A program made the translations under genes and the position numbers. A stretch of DNA of 64,000 bases from JAUIAI01 sp963732405 (lineage in GTDB: Bacteria > Pseudomonadota > Gammaproteobacteria > Burkholderiales > Burkholderiaceae_E). Below the pieces are notes generated by a model, which saw nothing but the letters and a program-made list of their open reading frames with translations, was not told where the DNA came from and ran no database searches. Of this stretch, positions 17,648-25,072 are shown piece by piece (position 1 is the first letter of the stretch; every line of letters begins with the position of its first letter). The stretch covers positions 124,001 through 188,000 of the forward strand of contig CAVSZG010000004.1 in the NCBI GenBank assembly GCA_963732405.1, in the 5' to 3' direction.

Positions 17648-19093
17648 ATGGGCGCAGGCGCGAGGGCTGCAGCTGTCGAACCGGTCAACAGTGACCGGGG
17701 CAGCGGCCTGCTGATCGGTGTACTGGCCTTGTTGTCATTCTGGGTGGTGGAGCAACTGCATCTGCCGGCCAGCTTCGGCATCAAGGGCCTGAATGCGATC
17801 AATCTGCTGATGCTGCTGACACTGAGTGTGGCGGTGGTGGTGCGCGGCACCAGCGATTCGTCGGGGCCGGCGCCGCTCAAATGGCCGATCCTGCTGTTCT
17901 TCGTGGCGCTGATCTGGGGCTTCTCGATCGGTCAACTCATCGACAATTCCGAGGCTGCCGCCGACCTGACGATTCTCAAGACCGGGGTGTTCTACATCTC
18001 GCTGTACTTCCTGTTTTATTACGCGGTGCGTACGGTGCGGGAAATCCGTTTTCTCGTGCTGGTGTTGATGGGTGTCGCGGTGCTGGCCGGTCTGGAAGCG
18101 ATGATCGAGGCCGTCGATTACGGCTTGTCGGCGTATTCGGAAAGCAAGCGGGCGGCCGGCCCGTTCGGACCCAACTATCGCGCCTCGAATCTGGCCGCGG
18201 TGTACTTCGCGATCTTCATTCCCTTGTTCGTTGCGGTGGCGTTCTTCCTGAGCGACCGACCCGTCGTCCGCGTGGCAGCGGTGCTCGGCGCCGGTCTGCT
18301 CATTGCGGCCTTGTTCTTCACGTATTCGCGCCAGGCCTATGCGATCGTGGCGATCGTCGCCCTGCTGCTGGCATTGCGCAAGAATCTGTTTGTGGCCTTG
18401 CTGTTGTCGCTGGCCCTCTGGAATTACGACCTCTGGGTACCGGGCAGCGCGGTCGAGCGGGTGCAGATGACCACCGAACAGTCCGATGAGAGCGGTCGCC
18501 AGGCCCTGGACGAGAGCACCGCGAGCCGCTTCGAACTCTGGGAAGGGGCATCGCGCATGCTCGCCGACCGGCCGCTGGGTATCGGCCTGAACCGTTTCAA
18601 GCGCGAGGTGGGCAACTACACCCGCTACACCAATCTGGACGCGCACAACTTCTATGTGTTGATCACCGCCGAGGCGGGCCTGATCGGCGGCGTGGCGATC
18701 CTGATTCTGGCCATCGCGATGTTGCGCCTGGCGACTAGCCAGTTGATGCTCGCCCGGACTGCCGAGGCCAAGACCATGGCGTATGGCTTTCTGGGGGCCA
18801 CCCTCGCCCTGCTCATGGGCAATCTGTATGGCAGCCGTTTCCTGACCGGTGAGGTGATCGGCAACTATTGGGTGCTGGCGGCTTTGAGCGCACGCTATTT
18901 CCAGTTGCTGCGCGACAACCGGCTGGACGACACGGCACCGGCCCCTGTAGCGCTTGATCCGGCACGACGCTTGCGCTCGGCCGATGGCCGTCGGCTGGCG
19001 GCCGCTGAAGCTCATGCGCAGCCTGGCACCGCGCCGGTTCCGATGAGCCGCGATCAGTTTGGTCGGCTCAGTCGAGCCCGGGAGATATCGTGA
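17648..19093 (+). CDS. Wzy/O-antigen-ligase-family membrane protein
   Basis: 481 aa with about ten hydrophobic helices and a long periplasmic loop before the signature LDAHNFYVLITAEAGLIGG (His at about 331). This is the conserved HN motif of the O-antigen ligase/polymerase superfamily. FTYSRQAYAIVAIVALLLAL earlier in the protein fits the usual TYSRG-like element. Expected role: polymerising lipid-linked repeat units in the periplasm in a Wzx/Wzy pathway; transfer to another acceptor is the alternative. The soluble C-terminal tail (about 430-481) is low in complexity. Starts 11 bp after the deacetylase and overlaps the next gene by 4 bp. Confidence 0.85.
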   Translation: MGAGARAAAVEPVNSDRGSGLLIGVLALLSFWVVEQLHLPASFGIKGLNAINLLMLLTLSVAVVVRGTSDSSGPAPLKWPILLFFVALIWGFSIGQLIDNSEAAADLTILKTGVFYISLYFLFYYAVRTVREIRFLVLVLMGVAVLAGLEAMIEAVDYGLSAYSESKRAAGPFGPNYRASNLAAVYFAIFIPLFVAVAFFLSDRPVVRVAAVLGAGLLIAALFFTYSRQAYAIVAIVALLLALRKNLFVALLLSLALWNYDLWVPGSAVERVQMTTEQSDESGRQALDESTASRFELWEGASRMLADRPLGIGLNRFKREVGNYTRYTNLDAHNFYVLITAEAGLIGGVAILILAIAMLRLATSQLMLARTAEAKTMAYGFLGATLALLMGNLYGSRFLTGEVIGNYWVLAALSARYFQLLRDNRLDDTAPAPVALDPARRLRSADGRRLAAAEAHAQPGTAPVPMSRDQFGRLSRAREIS

Positions 19094-20406
19094 ATCGGCG
19101 AGTGAGTCATCTGATGCGGGCGGTGCTCGTCCTTCTGGCCGGACTGAGCGGCGTGGGTTGCCTGGGCTGCGCGAGCGGTCAGACCAGTTCGGCTGCCGCG
19201 GTCGCCACGGTGGCCAGTCTGGCCGAGTGTCTGGATCGGGTGGCCAGTTCGCCACTGTCGCTGGGGCAGGACAGTGCACCGGTTCCCGATCTGCTCAAGC
19301 CGCCCAAGGGCAGTGCCTTCATCGAGCCGCAGTATCGCACCTGCGTGCTCAGGGCCACCGCGCACGAGGCCGAACCGCCCAGCGGTTTTGCCCGCAACGA
19401 TTATTCGCGCCGTCAGGCATTCAATCGCGACAACTCCCGCTTTCTCGTCTACGCGCTCGATGGTTACTGGCATCTGTATGACGCTGCCAACTTCACCTGG
19501 CAGGCCAGGCTGGATGGCCCCGCCTCGGATGCCGAGCCGCAATGGCATCCGGACGATCCCGATCGGCTCTATTACCTGCCCACCAATGGCATCGGCATGG
19601 TGATCAATGAGTTGAATGTGCGCACCGGTCGTTCACGCCAGATCGCCGATCTGTCCGATCGTATCCGTGCCCGCTGGCCGTCCGCCAATGCAGCCTGGAC
19701 GCGTAGCGAGGGGTCGCCATCACGCGATGGTCGATACTGGGCCCTGCAGGTGGAGGACGAGCAGTTCGGTGCGCTCGGCCTGCTGGTGTGGGACCGTGAC
19801 GAGGATCGCATCGTGTCCTTCATGGACAACCGGGAGCGTCCGGATCATCTGAGCATGAGCCCATCCGGGCGTCATGTGGTGGTGTCCTGGCTCAATGGCA
19901 CCCGCGCCTATGACCGTGAGTTCAACAACGAGCGCTTGTTGCAGGGCCGTACCGAGCATTCCGATCTGGCGGTGGGTGCCGACGGCCATGATGTTTATGT
20001 GTCGATCGACTATGCCTCCAATGATGGCTGGATCTTCATGGTGAATCTGGAGACCGGTCAGCGGACCGATCTGTTGCGCACCTATATACGCGGCAGCGCG
20101 ACGGCCATGCATTTTTCGGGCAAGGGCTATGAGCGGCCGGGCTGGGTGCTGGTCTCGACCTATGCGCGGGTCAAGCAGCCCGAATGGTTGCATGACAAGA
20201 TCTTCGTGATGGAGCTGGCGGCCGATCCGCGGATCATTCCGCTGGCGCATCATCATTCGGTGGCGGCCGGCTACTGGTCCGAACCGCAGGCGAGCGTGAG
20301 TCGCGATTTCACCCGCGTGCTGTTCAACTCGAACTGGGCCAATCCGAGCGAAACCGATATCGATGCCTACTTCATCCGCATCCCTGACGGCGGATTGCCC
20401 GACTAG
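19090..20406 (+). CDS. Secreted beta-propeller-like lipoprotein of unknown function
   Basis: 438 aa from a GTG start that overlaps the previous stop (GTGA). A hydrophobic signal segment (LMRAVLVLLAGLSGVGC) ends in cysteines that could be a lipobox. The body holds repeated WD40/TolB-like blades: FLVYALDGYWHLYD, PQWHPDDPDRLYYL, SPSGRHVVVSWLNG, and RDFTRVLFNSNW near the end. Such repeats occur in TolB-like propellers and in some polysaccharide lyases, but no catalytic residues can be named. As the last gene of the run it may bind or process the EPS in the periplasm. Its end overlaps the converging DUF218 gene by 4 bp. Confidence 0.65.
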   Translation: MNRRVSHLMRAVLVLLAGLSGVGCLGCASGQTSSAAAVATVASLAECLDRVASSPLSLGQDSAPVPDLLKPPKGSAFIEPQYRTCVLRATAHEAEPPSGFARNDYSRRQAFNRDNSRFLVYALDGYWHLYDAANFTWQARLDGPASDAEPQWHPDDPDRLYYLPTNGIGMVINELNVRTGRSRQIADLSDRIRARWPSANAAWTRSEGSPSRDGRYWALQVEDEQFGALGLLVWDRDEDRIVSFMDNRERPDHLSMSPSGRHVVVSWLNGTRAYDREFNNERLLQGRTEHSDLAVGADGHDVYVSIDYASNDGWIFMVNLETGQRTDLLRTYIRGSATAMHFSGKGYERPGWVLVSTYARVKQPEWLHDKIFVMELAADPRIIPLAHHHSVAAGYWSEPQASVSRDFTRVLFNSNWANPSETDIDAYFIRIPDGGLPD

Positions 20407-21218
20407 CCCGCAGGCCGGCTCCAGCCGCGCAGCCAGTACACCACCCGACCCATCACTTCATGCAGGCCCAGGGCCCAGAGGTCGGCGCCGCCATGATTGG
20501 GCAGCCAGGCCTGCCAGCCAGGCGCATGGATCTGACGAAAGTCGCAGGGCAGATAAGCGAGCGGCATCGCCATTGCCCGGGCCAGATCCGCGACCCGGGG
20601 AACATGGGATGCGCTGGTGATCAACCAGCGGCGACCCGAATGCTCAAGCACGAGGGGTCGTGCGGCGAGCAGATCGTCATAACTGTTGCGGGACAAGTGC
20701 CCGATCGTGGTGATGCGCGCCGCCGGCACGCCCAGGCGGATGGCGATCCGGCTCATTTCGGCAGCCACGCTGGTGCGGGTGGGATCATCGGGATTGCCCA
20801 GTCCACCCGCGATCAGCAGGCGTCCGCCATGGCGTTGCCAGTGACTGGCGGCGGCCTCGATACGGCGCCAGCCGGCAGCATTGAGTCGGGCCTGGCCGTC
20901 AGGGGCGGCCGACCAGGGAATGCCGGCGCCCATCACCACGAACAGATGGTCATCACGGCGAATCAGTTCGGCCGGCGGCGGCGCGAGCGGATCGCCCTCC
21001 AGGTGACGCAGCACGCCATTGGCCAGGATCGGGGTGGAAAAGATCCAGACCCATACGGTCAGGGCCAGCAAGGGTATGCGAAGACGGCGGGCGACCCGCC
21101 CGCGCAGCGAACCGCGCGATTGCAGCCGCTGCACGACCAGCAGGCCGAGCAACAACACGGCGAGCAGGTGGACAGGCCCCGGCGTGAACCCTTGCGCGGC
21201 ATCGCCGAAGAACAGCAT
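20403..21218 (-). CDS. DUF218 (YdcF/ElyC/SanA-like) membrane protein
   Basis: 271 aa. Two N-terminal membrane helices (about 14-31 and 45-67) precede a DUF218 domain with FVVMGAGIPWSAAPDGQARLNAAGW, GGRLLIAGGLGNPDD, TIGHLSRNSYDDL (the conserved S..T/S.E/D N element) and WLITSASHVPRVADLARA. ElyC-type relatives act in the envelope and influence undecaprenyl-phosphate carrier metabolism. A link to carrier recycling for the EPS is therefore possible but unproven. Convergent with the propeller lipoprotein gene. It ends the minus-strand hydrolase group, with its start 7 bp past the upstream hydrolase stop. Confidence 0.8.
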   Translation of the reverse strand: MLFFGDAAQGFTPGPVHLLAVLLLGLLVVQRLQSRGSLRGRVARRLRIPLLALTVWVWIFSTPILANGVLRHLEGDPLAPPPAELIRRDDHLFVVMGAGIPWSAAPDGQARLNAAGWRRIEAAASHWQRHGGRLLIAGGLGNPDDPTRTSVAAEMSRIAIRLGVPAARITTIGHLSRNSYDDLLAARPLVLEHSGRRWLITSASHVPRVADLARAMAMPLAYLPCDFRQIHAPGWQAWLPNHGGADLWALGLHEVMGRVVYWLRGWSRPAG

Positions 21219-21225
21219 TGCCGGG

Positions 21226-22059
21226 TCAGACCGACAGCGCCCAGGCGCTCAGACGTTCGATCATGAAGGACTGGGTGGCGATAGTGGTGAAGGTATGGTC
21301 GATGTCGGGCAGGTATTCAGTCCGGATCGCGGCCAGTTCGGGCCACTCGGCAAATCCGTCCCTGAACTGGTTGGCGTAGTTGTAGTGCTGCAGGATGCTG
21401 CCGGTGAACACCTGGTAGATCGAAACCTTGCGCTTGAGCAGGCCAAGCAGATCGTCGGCGAGCGCCTCGCGTGGCGGGTTGCCCGACCCCGGTGCGGGTG
21501 TGGGTGGCGTGGCGCGCGCCGGACTATCCGGACGCAGGCGATCGACCCGCGCGCGCAGTGAACGCGCCACCATGTGGTGATCGAGGCCGCGCATGCGCTG
21601 CAGCCATCGCTCGCGGCGCGTTCTCACAGTGGGATAGGCGTAACCATCGATCATGGCCACTCCGGCCACCCGGTCATCGCTCAGTGCACAACGCAGGCCC
21701 TGGACCGCGCCAGTGCACAAGCCGATGACCACCACCCGGCTCACGCCGGTTTGCGCGATCAGGTGATCGATCGCGGCGCGCAGATCGATGACGGCCTGCT
21801 GCTCATAGGGCGTATCGACGGGCGGCACCCGACTGTCGCCCACTGCAGCCAGATCGAGACGGATCGCCGGTATGCCGCCCAGCGCCAGCGCCCGCGCGAG
21901 CTTGACATTGAATCGATGCGGACCGATGCGATGCACGACCCCGGCGCTCATGAGCAGGCAGCCGGTGCGTGGACCGGCCGGCTCGCGCGCCGGGTCGACA
22001 TGGGTCAGGGTTGCAACCAGATGACCGTGGTTGCCGATCAGATCGGTTTCTTCACGCAC
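21226..22059 (-). CDS. Alpha/beta hydrolase, exosortase-A-associated type 1, Cys nucleophile position
   Basis: 277 aa from a GTG at 22059 that overlaps the upstream hydrolase stop by 8 bp; the longer open frame upstream is the shadow of that gene. Alpha/beta hydrolase features include RLDLAAVGDS, VVVIGLCTGAVQGL as the nucleophile elbow, and LPDIDHTF with a late His. The elbow reads G-L-C-T-G, so Cys replaces the usual Ser. Paired hydrolases like these recur in exosortase-A loci, where their substrates are unknown. One possibility here is release or transfer of an acyl or peptidyl group from a carrier protein, since the NRPS line lacks a thioesterase. Confidence 0.75.
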   Translation of the reverse strand: MREETDLIGNHGHLVATLTHVDPAREPAGPRTGCLLMSAGVVHRIGPHRFNVKLARALALGGIPAIRLDLAAVGDSRVPPVDTPYEQQAVIDLRAAIDHLIAQTGVSRVVVIGLCTGAVQGLRCALSDDRVAGVAMIDGYAYPTVRTRRERWLQRMRGLDHHMVARSLRARVDRLRPDSPARATPPTPAPGSGNPPREALADDLLGLLKRKVSIYQVFTGSILQHYNYANQFRDGFAEWPELAAIRTEYLPDIDHTFTTIATQSFMIERLSAWALSV

Positions 22060-22894
22060 GACCGGACGGATCCTGCTCGTTGTCGAGTGTCCCCAGCACG
22101 GCCGCCACCACTGGTGCCGGCACCAGCGCGGTGTTGAGGGCTTCTTCACTGGTCCAGTCGAAGGCGATGTCCAGCGTGCGCACGCGCAGCCGGGTACCGC
22201 GCGCGGCGCAGGCATCGCGCCAGGACTGGGTGATCGTGCTGGCCTCGCCCAGGGTAGACACCAGGATCGGTCCGGGCACAAGGCCACGCTCGTCCAGCGC
22301 GCGGATCTGGTCGACGAAGTCGGCCGAGACGGCAAATCCGATCAGTTCGTCTGGTGTGGCCTGGCCGCGCTGGGCGGCCAGAAAACGGCGCGGCACCTGG
22401 GGCAGGCTGTAACTGGTCAGGAGTGCCCGCTCATGGTCGGCGAGCAGCGATTTGAGGTAGCGCCTGCCATCGAATATCGGGTCCCAGAGAATCAGGTGCG
22501 CGGGAACGGGTTGCGCCTGTGGCTGAGCGAGCAGCGCGACACTGGCACCCAGGCGGATTCCCAGCCAGGCGATGGGTCGGCCAGGCAGGATCATGGCCAG
22601 CCGTCGATGGGCCGCCAGTGCGTCCTCGACCCAGCCGGGCAGATCGGCATCGAGATCGTCGCCGGCCGAGTCGCCGCTGCCGAACCAGTCGAAGCGCAGC
22701 ACGTCATGGCCCGCCCGGGCGAGCCGGTCGGCCAGCACCCGTTGCAGCCGGTGCACGCGGACCGCCTCCTGGCCAAACGGATTGAGCATCAGAACCGCCG
22801 GGCGCATCTGTTTGTCCTGAGGCTGACGGCCTCGATGCAGAATGCCAACGAGCTCACGGTTGCCGTGGCGGATGCTGATCGGGGCAAGACTCAT
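22052..22894 (-). CDS. Alpha/beta hydrolase-like protein, exosortase-A-associated type 2, nucleophile replaced
   Basis: 280 aa. The fold is recognisable from VLMLNPFGQEAVRVHRLQ, HDVLRFDWFGSGDSAGD and IAWLGIRLGASVALL. The elbow reads G-I-R-L-G: the catalytic Ser position is Arg, so ordinary hydrolase chemistry looks lost and a binding, scaffold or partner role is more likely. It is followed with an 8-bp overlap by the Cys-type hydrolase, suggesting the two proteins work as a pair, perhaps a heterodimer. It is divergent from the epimerase gene at 23.2 kb. The family match to exosortase-A hydrolase 2 rests on context and general pattern. Confidence 0.72.
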   Translation of the reverse strand: MSLAPISIRHGNRELVGILHRGRQPQDKQMRPAVLMLNPFGQEAVRVHRLQRVLADRLARAGHDVLRFDWFGSGDSAGDDLDADLPGWVEDALAAHRRLAMILPGRPIAWLGIRLGASVALLAQPQAQPVPAHLILWDPIFDGRRYLKSLLADHERALLTSYSLPQVPRRFLAAQRGQATPDELIGFAVSADFVDQIRALDERGLVPGPILVSTLGEASTITQSWRDACAARGTRLRVRTLDIAFDWTSEEALNTALVPAPVVAAVLGTLDNEQDPSGRA

Positions 22895-23217
22895 GGGCAG
22901 TGAAAAACGTCACGTAATTGAATGCCAAGACGCGGATACTACCTGTGGTGCCGATTCGCTGCGTGAGTCCGATCACGAAACCGTCGGTGGCCATCCGGAT
23001 CCCAGCCCCCGTTCCGGCTGATGTGAATCAAGCAAAAGCGTCGGTGGCATTGACATATGGCCGGTCGAGACGGACGATCCCGTCTGGGAACCCCGGGCCG
23101 GCCCATGGGCGTGCCATGCGAGGACAGTTTGAGTGTGACATTCCTTGGCCATCGGACCGTGCGTGGCAGTGTAAATTCGCACCTCTTTCAATCAACTGTT
23201 GACGCGTGGGATCGCCT
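22895..23217. promoter_or_regulatory. Divergent intergenic region hydrolase/epimerase
   Basis: 323 bp between the minus-strand hydrolase pair and the plus-strand epimerase, expected to hold both promoters. Small frames on both strands here look random in composition and no gene is supported. Visible elements are a 6-bp stem AGACGG/CCGTCT at 23068-23085 with a 6-nt loop, an ACGTCACGT palindrome at about 22908, and an isolated TTGACA at 23050. A TGGCAG...TTCGCA pair near 23164 resembles sigma-54 boxes but the spacing is two bases too long. Confidence 0.35.
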
Positions 23218-24255
23218 GTGAGCTTCGATGTGGAATCCGTCCTGTCCGCCATGGACAAACCTGTTGCCCGCTGGCTGGTCACGGGGGCGGGCGGGTTTAT
23301 CGGGTCTCACCTGATCGAGGCGTTGCTGGGCGCCGGTCAGCAGGTCGTGGCCATTGATAATTTTGCCACCGGCCATCGCCGCAATATCGACGAGGTGCTG
23401 GCTGCGCTGCCCGCGTCGGCGCGCTCGGCGTTCGAATTCATCGAAGCCGATCTGTGTGATGTCGATCGGATGGCCCAGGCCGTGCGCGGCGTCGACTATG
23501 TGTTGCATCAGGCGGCGATCGGGTCGGTACCACGCTCGATCGCGCAACCCCTGTATTCGTTTTCGGCCAATGTCGACGGCTTCTTCAAGCTGATGATCGC
23601 GGCCAAGGATGCCGGGGTGCGTCGCTTCGTTTATGCCTCGTCCAGTTCGGTCTACGGCGACTCGCCCAGTCTGCCCAAACGCGAGGATCAGACCGGCAAG
23701 GTCTTGTCGCCCTATGCGGCAACCAAGGCGGCCGATGAATTGTTCGCCGATGTCGTGGCCCGCTGCTACGGCATGCCGTGTGCCGGATTGCGGTATTTCA
23801 ACGTGTTCGGCGCCCGCCAGGATCCGAAGGGGCCTTATGCGGCGGTGATCCCGGTCTGGACCGACGCGCTCATGCGCGGCGAGCCGGTGCGCATCAATGG
23901 CGATGGCCAGACCAGCCGCGATTTTTGTTATGTGGCCAATGCGGTTCAGGCCAACCTGCGCGCGGCCATCACGTCCGTGGCCGAAACAGGGCACGAGGTG
24001 TACAACATTGCAGTCGGCAAGCAGACCACGCTGAATCAGTTGTTCTACTTGTTGCGTGAACGGGTGGCGCGAATCTGTCCTGGGGCGGCCGATCAGGAGC
24101 CGGTTCATGTCGGGTTCAGGGCGGGCGATATCAGGCATTCGCTGGCCGACACCACCAAGGCCGGCCGGATGCTGGGCTATGCGCCCTCGCATTCGATCGA
24201 GCAGGGTCTGGACGTGGCGGTTGCCTGGTACTTGCGGCAGGGCGCGACAGTCTGA
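23218..24255 (+). CDS. tviC: UDP-N-acetylglucosamine 4-epimerase, TviC/WbpP type
   Basis: 345 aa from the GTG at 23218, whose N-terminus (SFDVESVLSAMDKPVARWLVTG) aligns in length with WbpP. An ATG at 23251 and a GTG at 23206 are alternatives. Family-specific runs are plain: AGGFIGSHLIEALL, FATGHRRNIDEV, VDYVLHQAAIGSVPRSI, the YASSSSVYGD segment, the catalytic SPYAATK (Tyr-x3-Lys), GLRYFNVFGARQDPKGPYA and DIRHSLADTTKA. The enzyme interconverts UDP-GlcNAc/UDP-GalNAc and their uronic forms. With the TviB-type dehydrogenase at 2.9 kb it would give UDP-GalNAcA, as in Vi antigen synthesis. It stands apart from that gene but precedes the export genes. Confidence 0.9.
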   Translation: MSFDVESVLSAMDKPVARWLVTGAGGFIGSHLIEALLGAGQQVVAIDNFATGHRRNIDEVLAALPASARSAFEFIEADLCDVDRMAQAVRGVDYVLHQAAIGSVPRSIAQPLYSFSANVDGFFKLMIAAKDAGVRRFVYASSSSVYGDSPSLPKREDQTGKVLSPYAATKAADELFADVVARCYGMPCAGLRYFNVFGARQDPKGPYAAVIPVWTDALMRGEPVRINGDGQTSRDFCYVANAVQANLRAAITSVAETGHEVYNIAVGKQTTLNQLFYLLRERVARICPGAADQEPVHVGFRAGDIRHSLADTTKAGRMLGYAPSHSIEQGLDVAVAWYLRQGATV

Positions 24256-24468
24256 GAGTCGCCGGTAGTTACAGTGTAAGGGGGGGCTGGCCAATAGGGC
24301 ATTGGTGGACAGCATCTGGCTAGTGAAGGCATCATCGCGCCTTCTAACAGGGGAGTTCGAGCGCGAACGATCGATGTCGCGACTCGTCTGATCGGCAACG
24401 TGCGCGCGGCCGGTTTTACAAAACGTTGGGCAGTGAATGCCTTGAATATCGAATGTCCAGGAGGGAAC
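24256..24468 (+). promoter_or_regulatory. Leader region of the EPS export operon
   Basis: 213 bp upstream of the export lipoprotein. It contains a 6-bp stem GAAGGC/GCCTTC (24325-24330 and 24339-24344), a 5-bp dyad GTTCG/CGAAC (24355-24368) and a near-palindrome GTTTTACAAAAC (24413-24424). A strong AGGAGGG ribosome site lies at about 24459-24465. The stems could be operators or leader structures; none is followed by a T-run. Base composition is lower in GC than the flanking genes. No protein-coding gene is supported here. Confidence 0.4.
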
Positions 24469-25062
24469 ATGATCACCCGTTTGTTGCTCACGATTGTCCT
24501 ATTCGCTGCCGGTGCGTGCTCGACGCTGCCGCCGGCCCCTGCGAAAGTGACATCGGAGAGTTTCCGTTATGTGATCGGGCCGGGTGACAAACTGCAGATC
24601 AGCGTCTGGCGAAATCCGGAGTTGTCGGCAACCGTTCCGGTGAGTCCGGATGGCAAGATCACCTCGCCATTGATCGAGAACATGCTGGCGGCGGGCAAGA
24701 GCCCCGAGGCGCTGGCCCGTGAGATCGAACAGCAGTTGACCAAATTCATCCGCGAACCGACGGTCACGGTGGTGGTCACCGAGTTTGTCGGCAACTCGGA
24801 ACATCAGGTGCGGGTTGTCGGTCAGGCGGTCAAACCGTCGGCCATTCCGTACCGTCAGGGTATGACGGTGCTGGATGTGATGATCAAGGTCGGCGGCATC
24901 ACCGAGTTTGCGGCTGGCAATCGGGCGGTGTTGATCCGCACCGCGGAGGACAACAAGCAGTATCGGGTGCGCCTCCAGGATCTGCTCAAGGGTGGCGATG
25001 TATCGGCCAATGTGGAATTGTTGCCGGGTGACGTGATCATGATTCCGGAAGGGCTGCTCTGA
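24469..25062 (+). CDS. Polysaccharide export lipoprotein (Wza/EpsE family, exosortase-A type)
   Basis: 197 aa from the ATG at 24469, which follows a near-consensus AGGAGGG. The signal peptide ends in a lipobox (LFAAGACS). The polysaccharide-export domain begins YVIGPGDKLQISVWRNPELS and continues VSPDGKITSPLIENMLAAGKS. A SLBB-like segment follows (VRVVGQAVKPSAIPYRQGMTVLDVM, ending LLPGDVIMIPEG). It is shorter than E. coli Wza (379 aa) and lacks a recognisable C-terminal amphipathic pore helix. That fits exosortase-locus exporters, which are thought to work with a separate outer-membrane barrel such as the one at 28.7 kb. Leads directly into the copolymerase gene. Confidence 0.9.
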   Translation: MITRLLLTIVLFAAGACSTLPPAPAKVTSESFRYVIGPGDKLQISVWRNPELSATVPVSPDGKITSPLIENMLAAGKSPEALAREIEQQLTKFIREPTVTVVVTEFVGNSEHQVRVVGQAVKPSAIPYRQGMTVLDVMIKVGGITEFAAGNRAVLIRTAEDNKQYRVRLQDLLKGGDVSANVELLPGDVIMIPEGLL

Positions 25063-25072
25063 GACTTTTGCG

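Noticed and set aside
17735..19279. 514-codon open frame on the minus strand
   Set aside because: Shadow of the Wzy-like gene; hydrophilic, repetitive and without family pattern, whereas the plus frame has clear membrane helices and the HN motif.
23164..23185. Sigma-54-like TGGCAG/TTCGCA pair
   Set aside because: The GG-to-GC distance is two bases longer than sigma-54 promoters allow.
22918..23202. Small frames on both strands in the hydrolase/epimerase gap
   Set aside because: Odd composition, no ribosome site and no recognisable family; treated as regulatory DNA.
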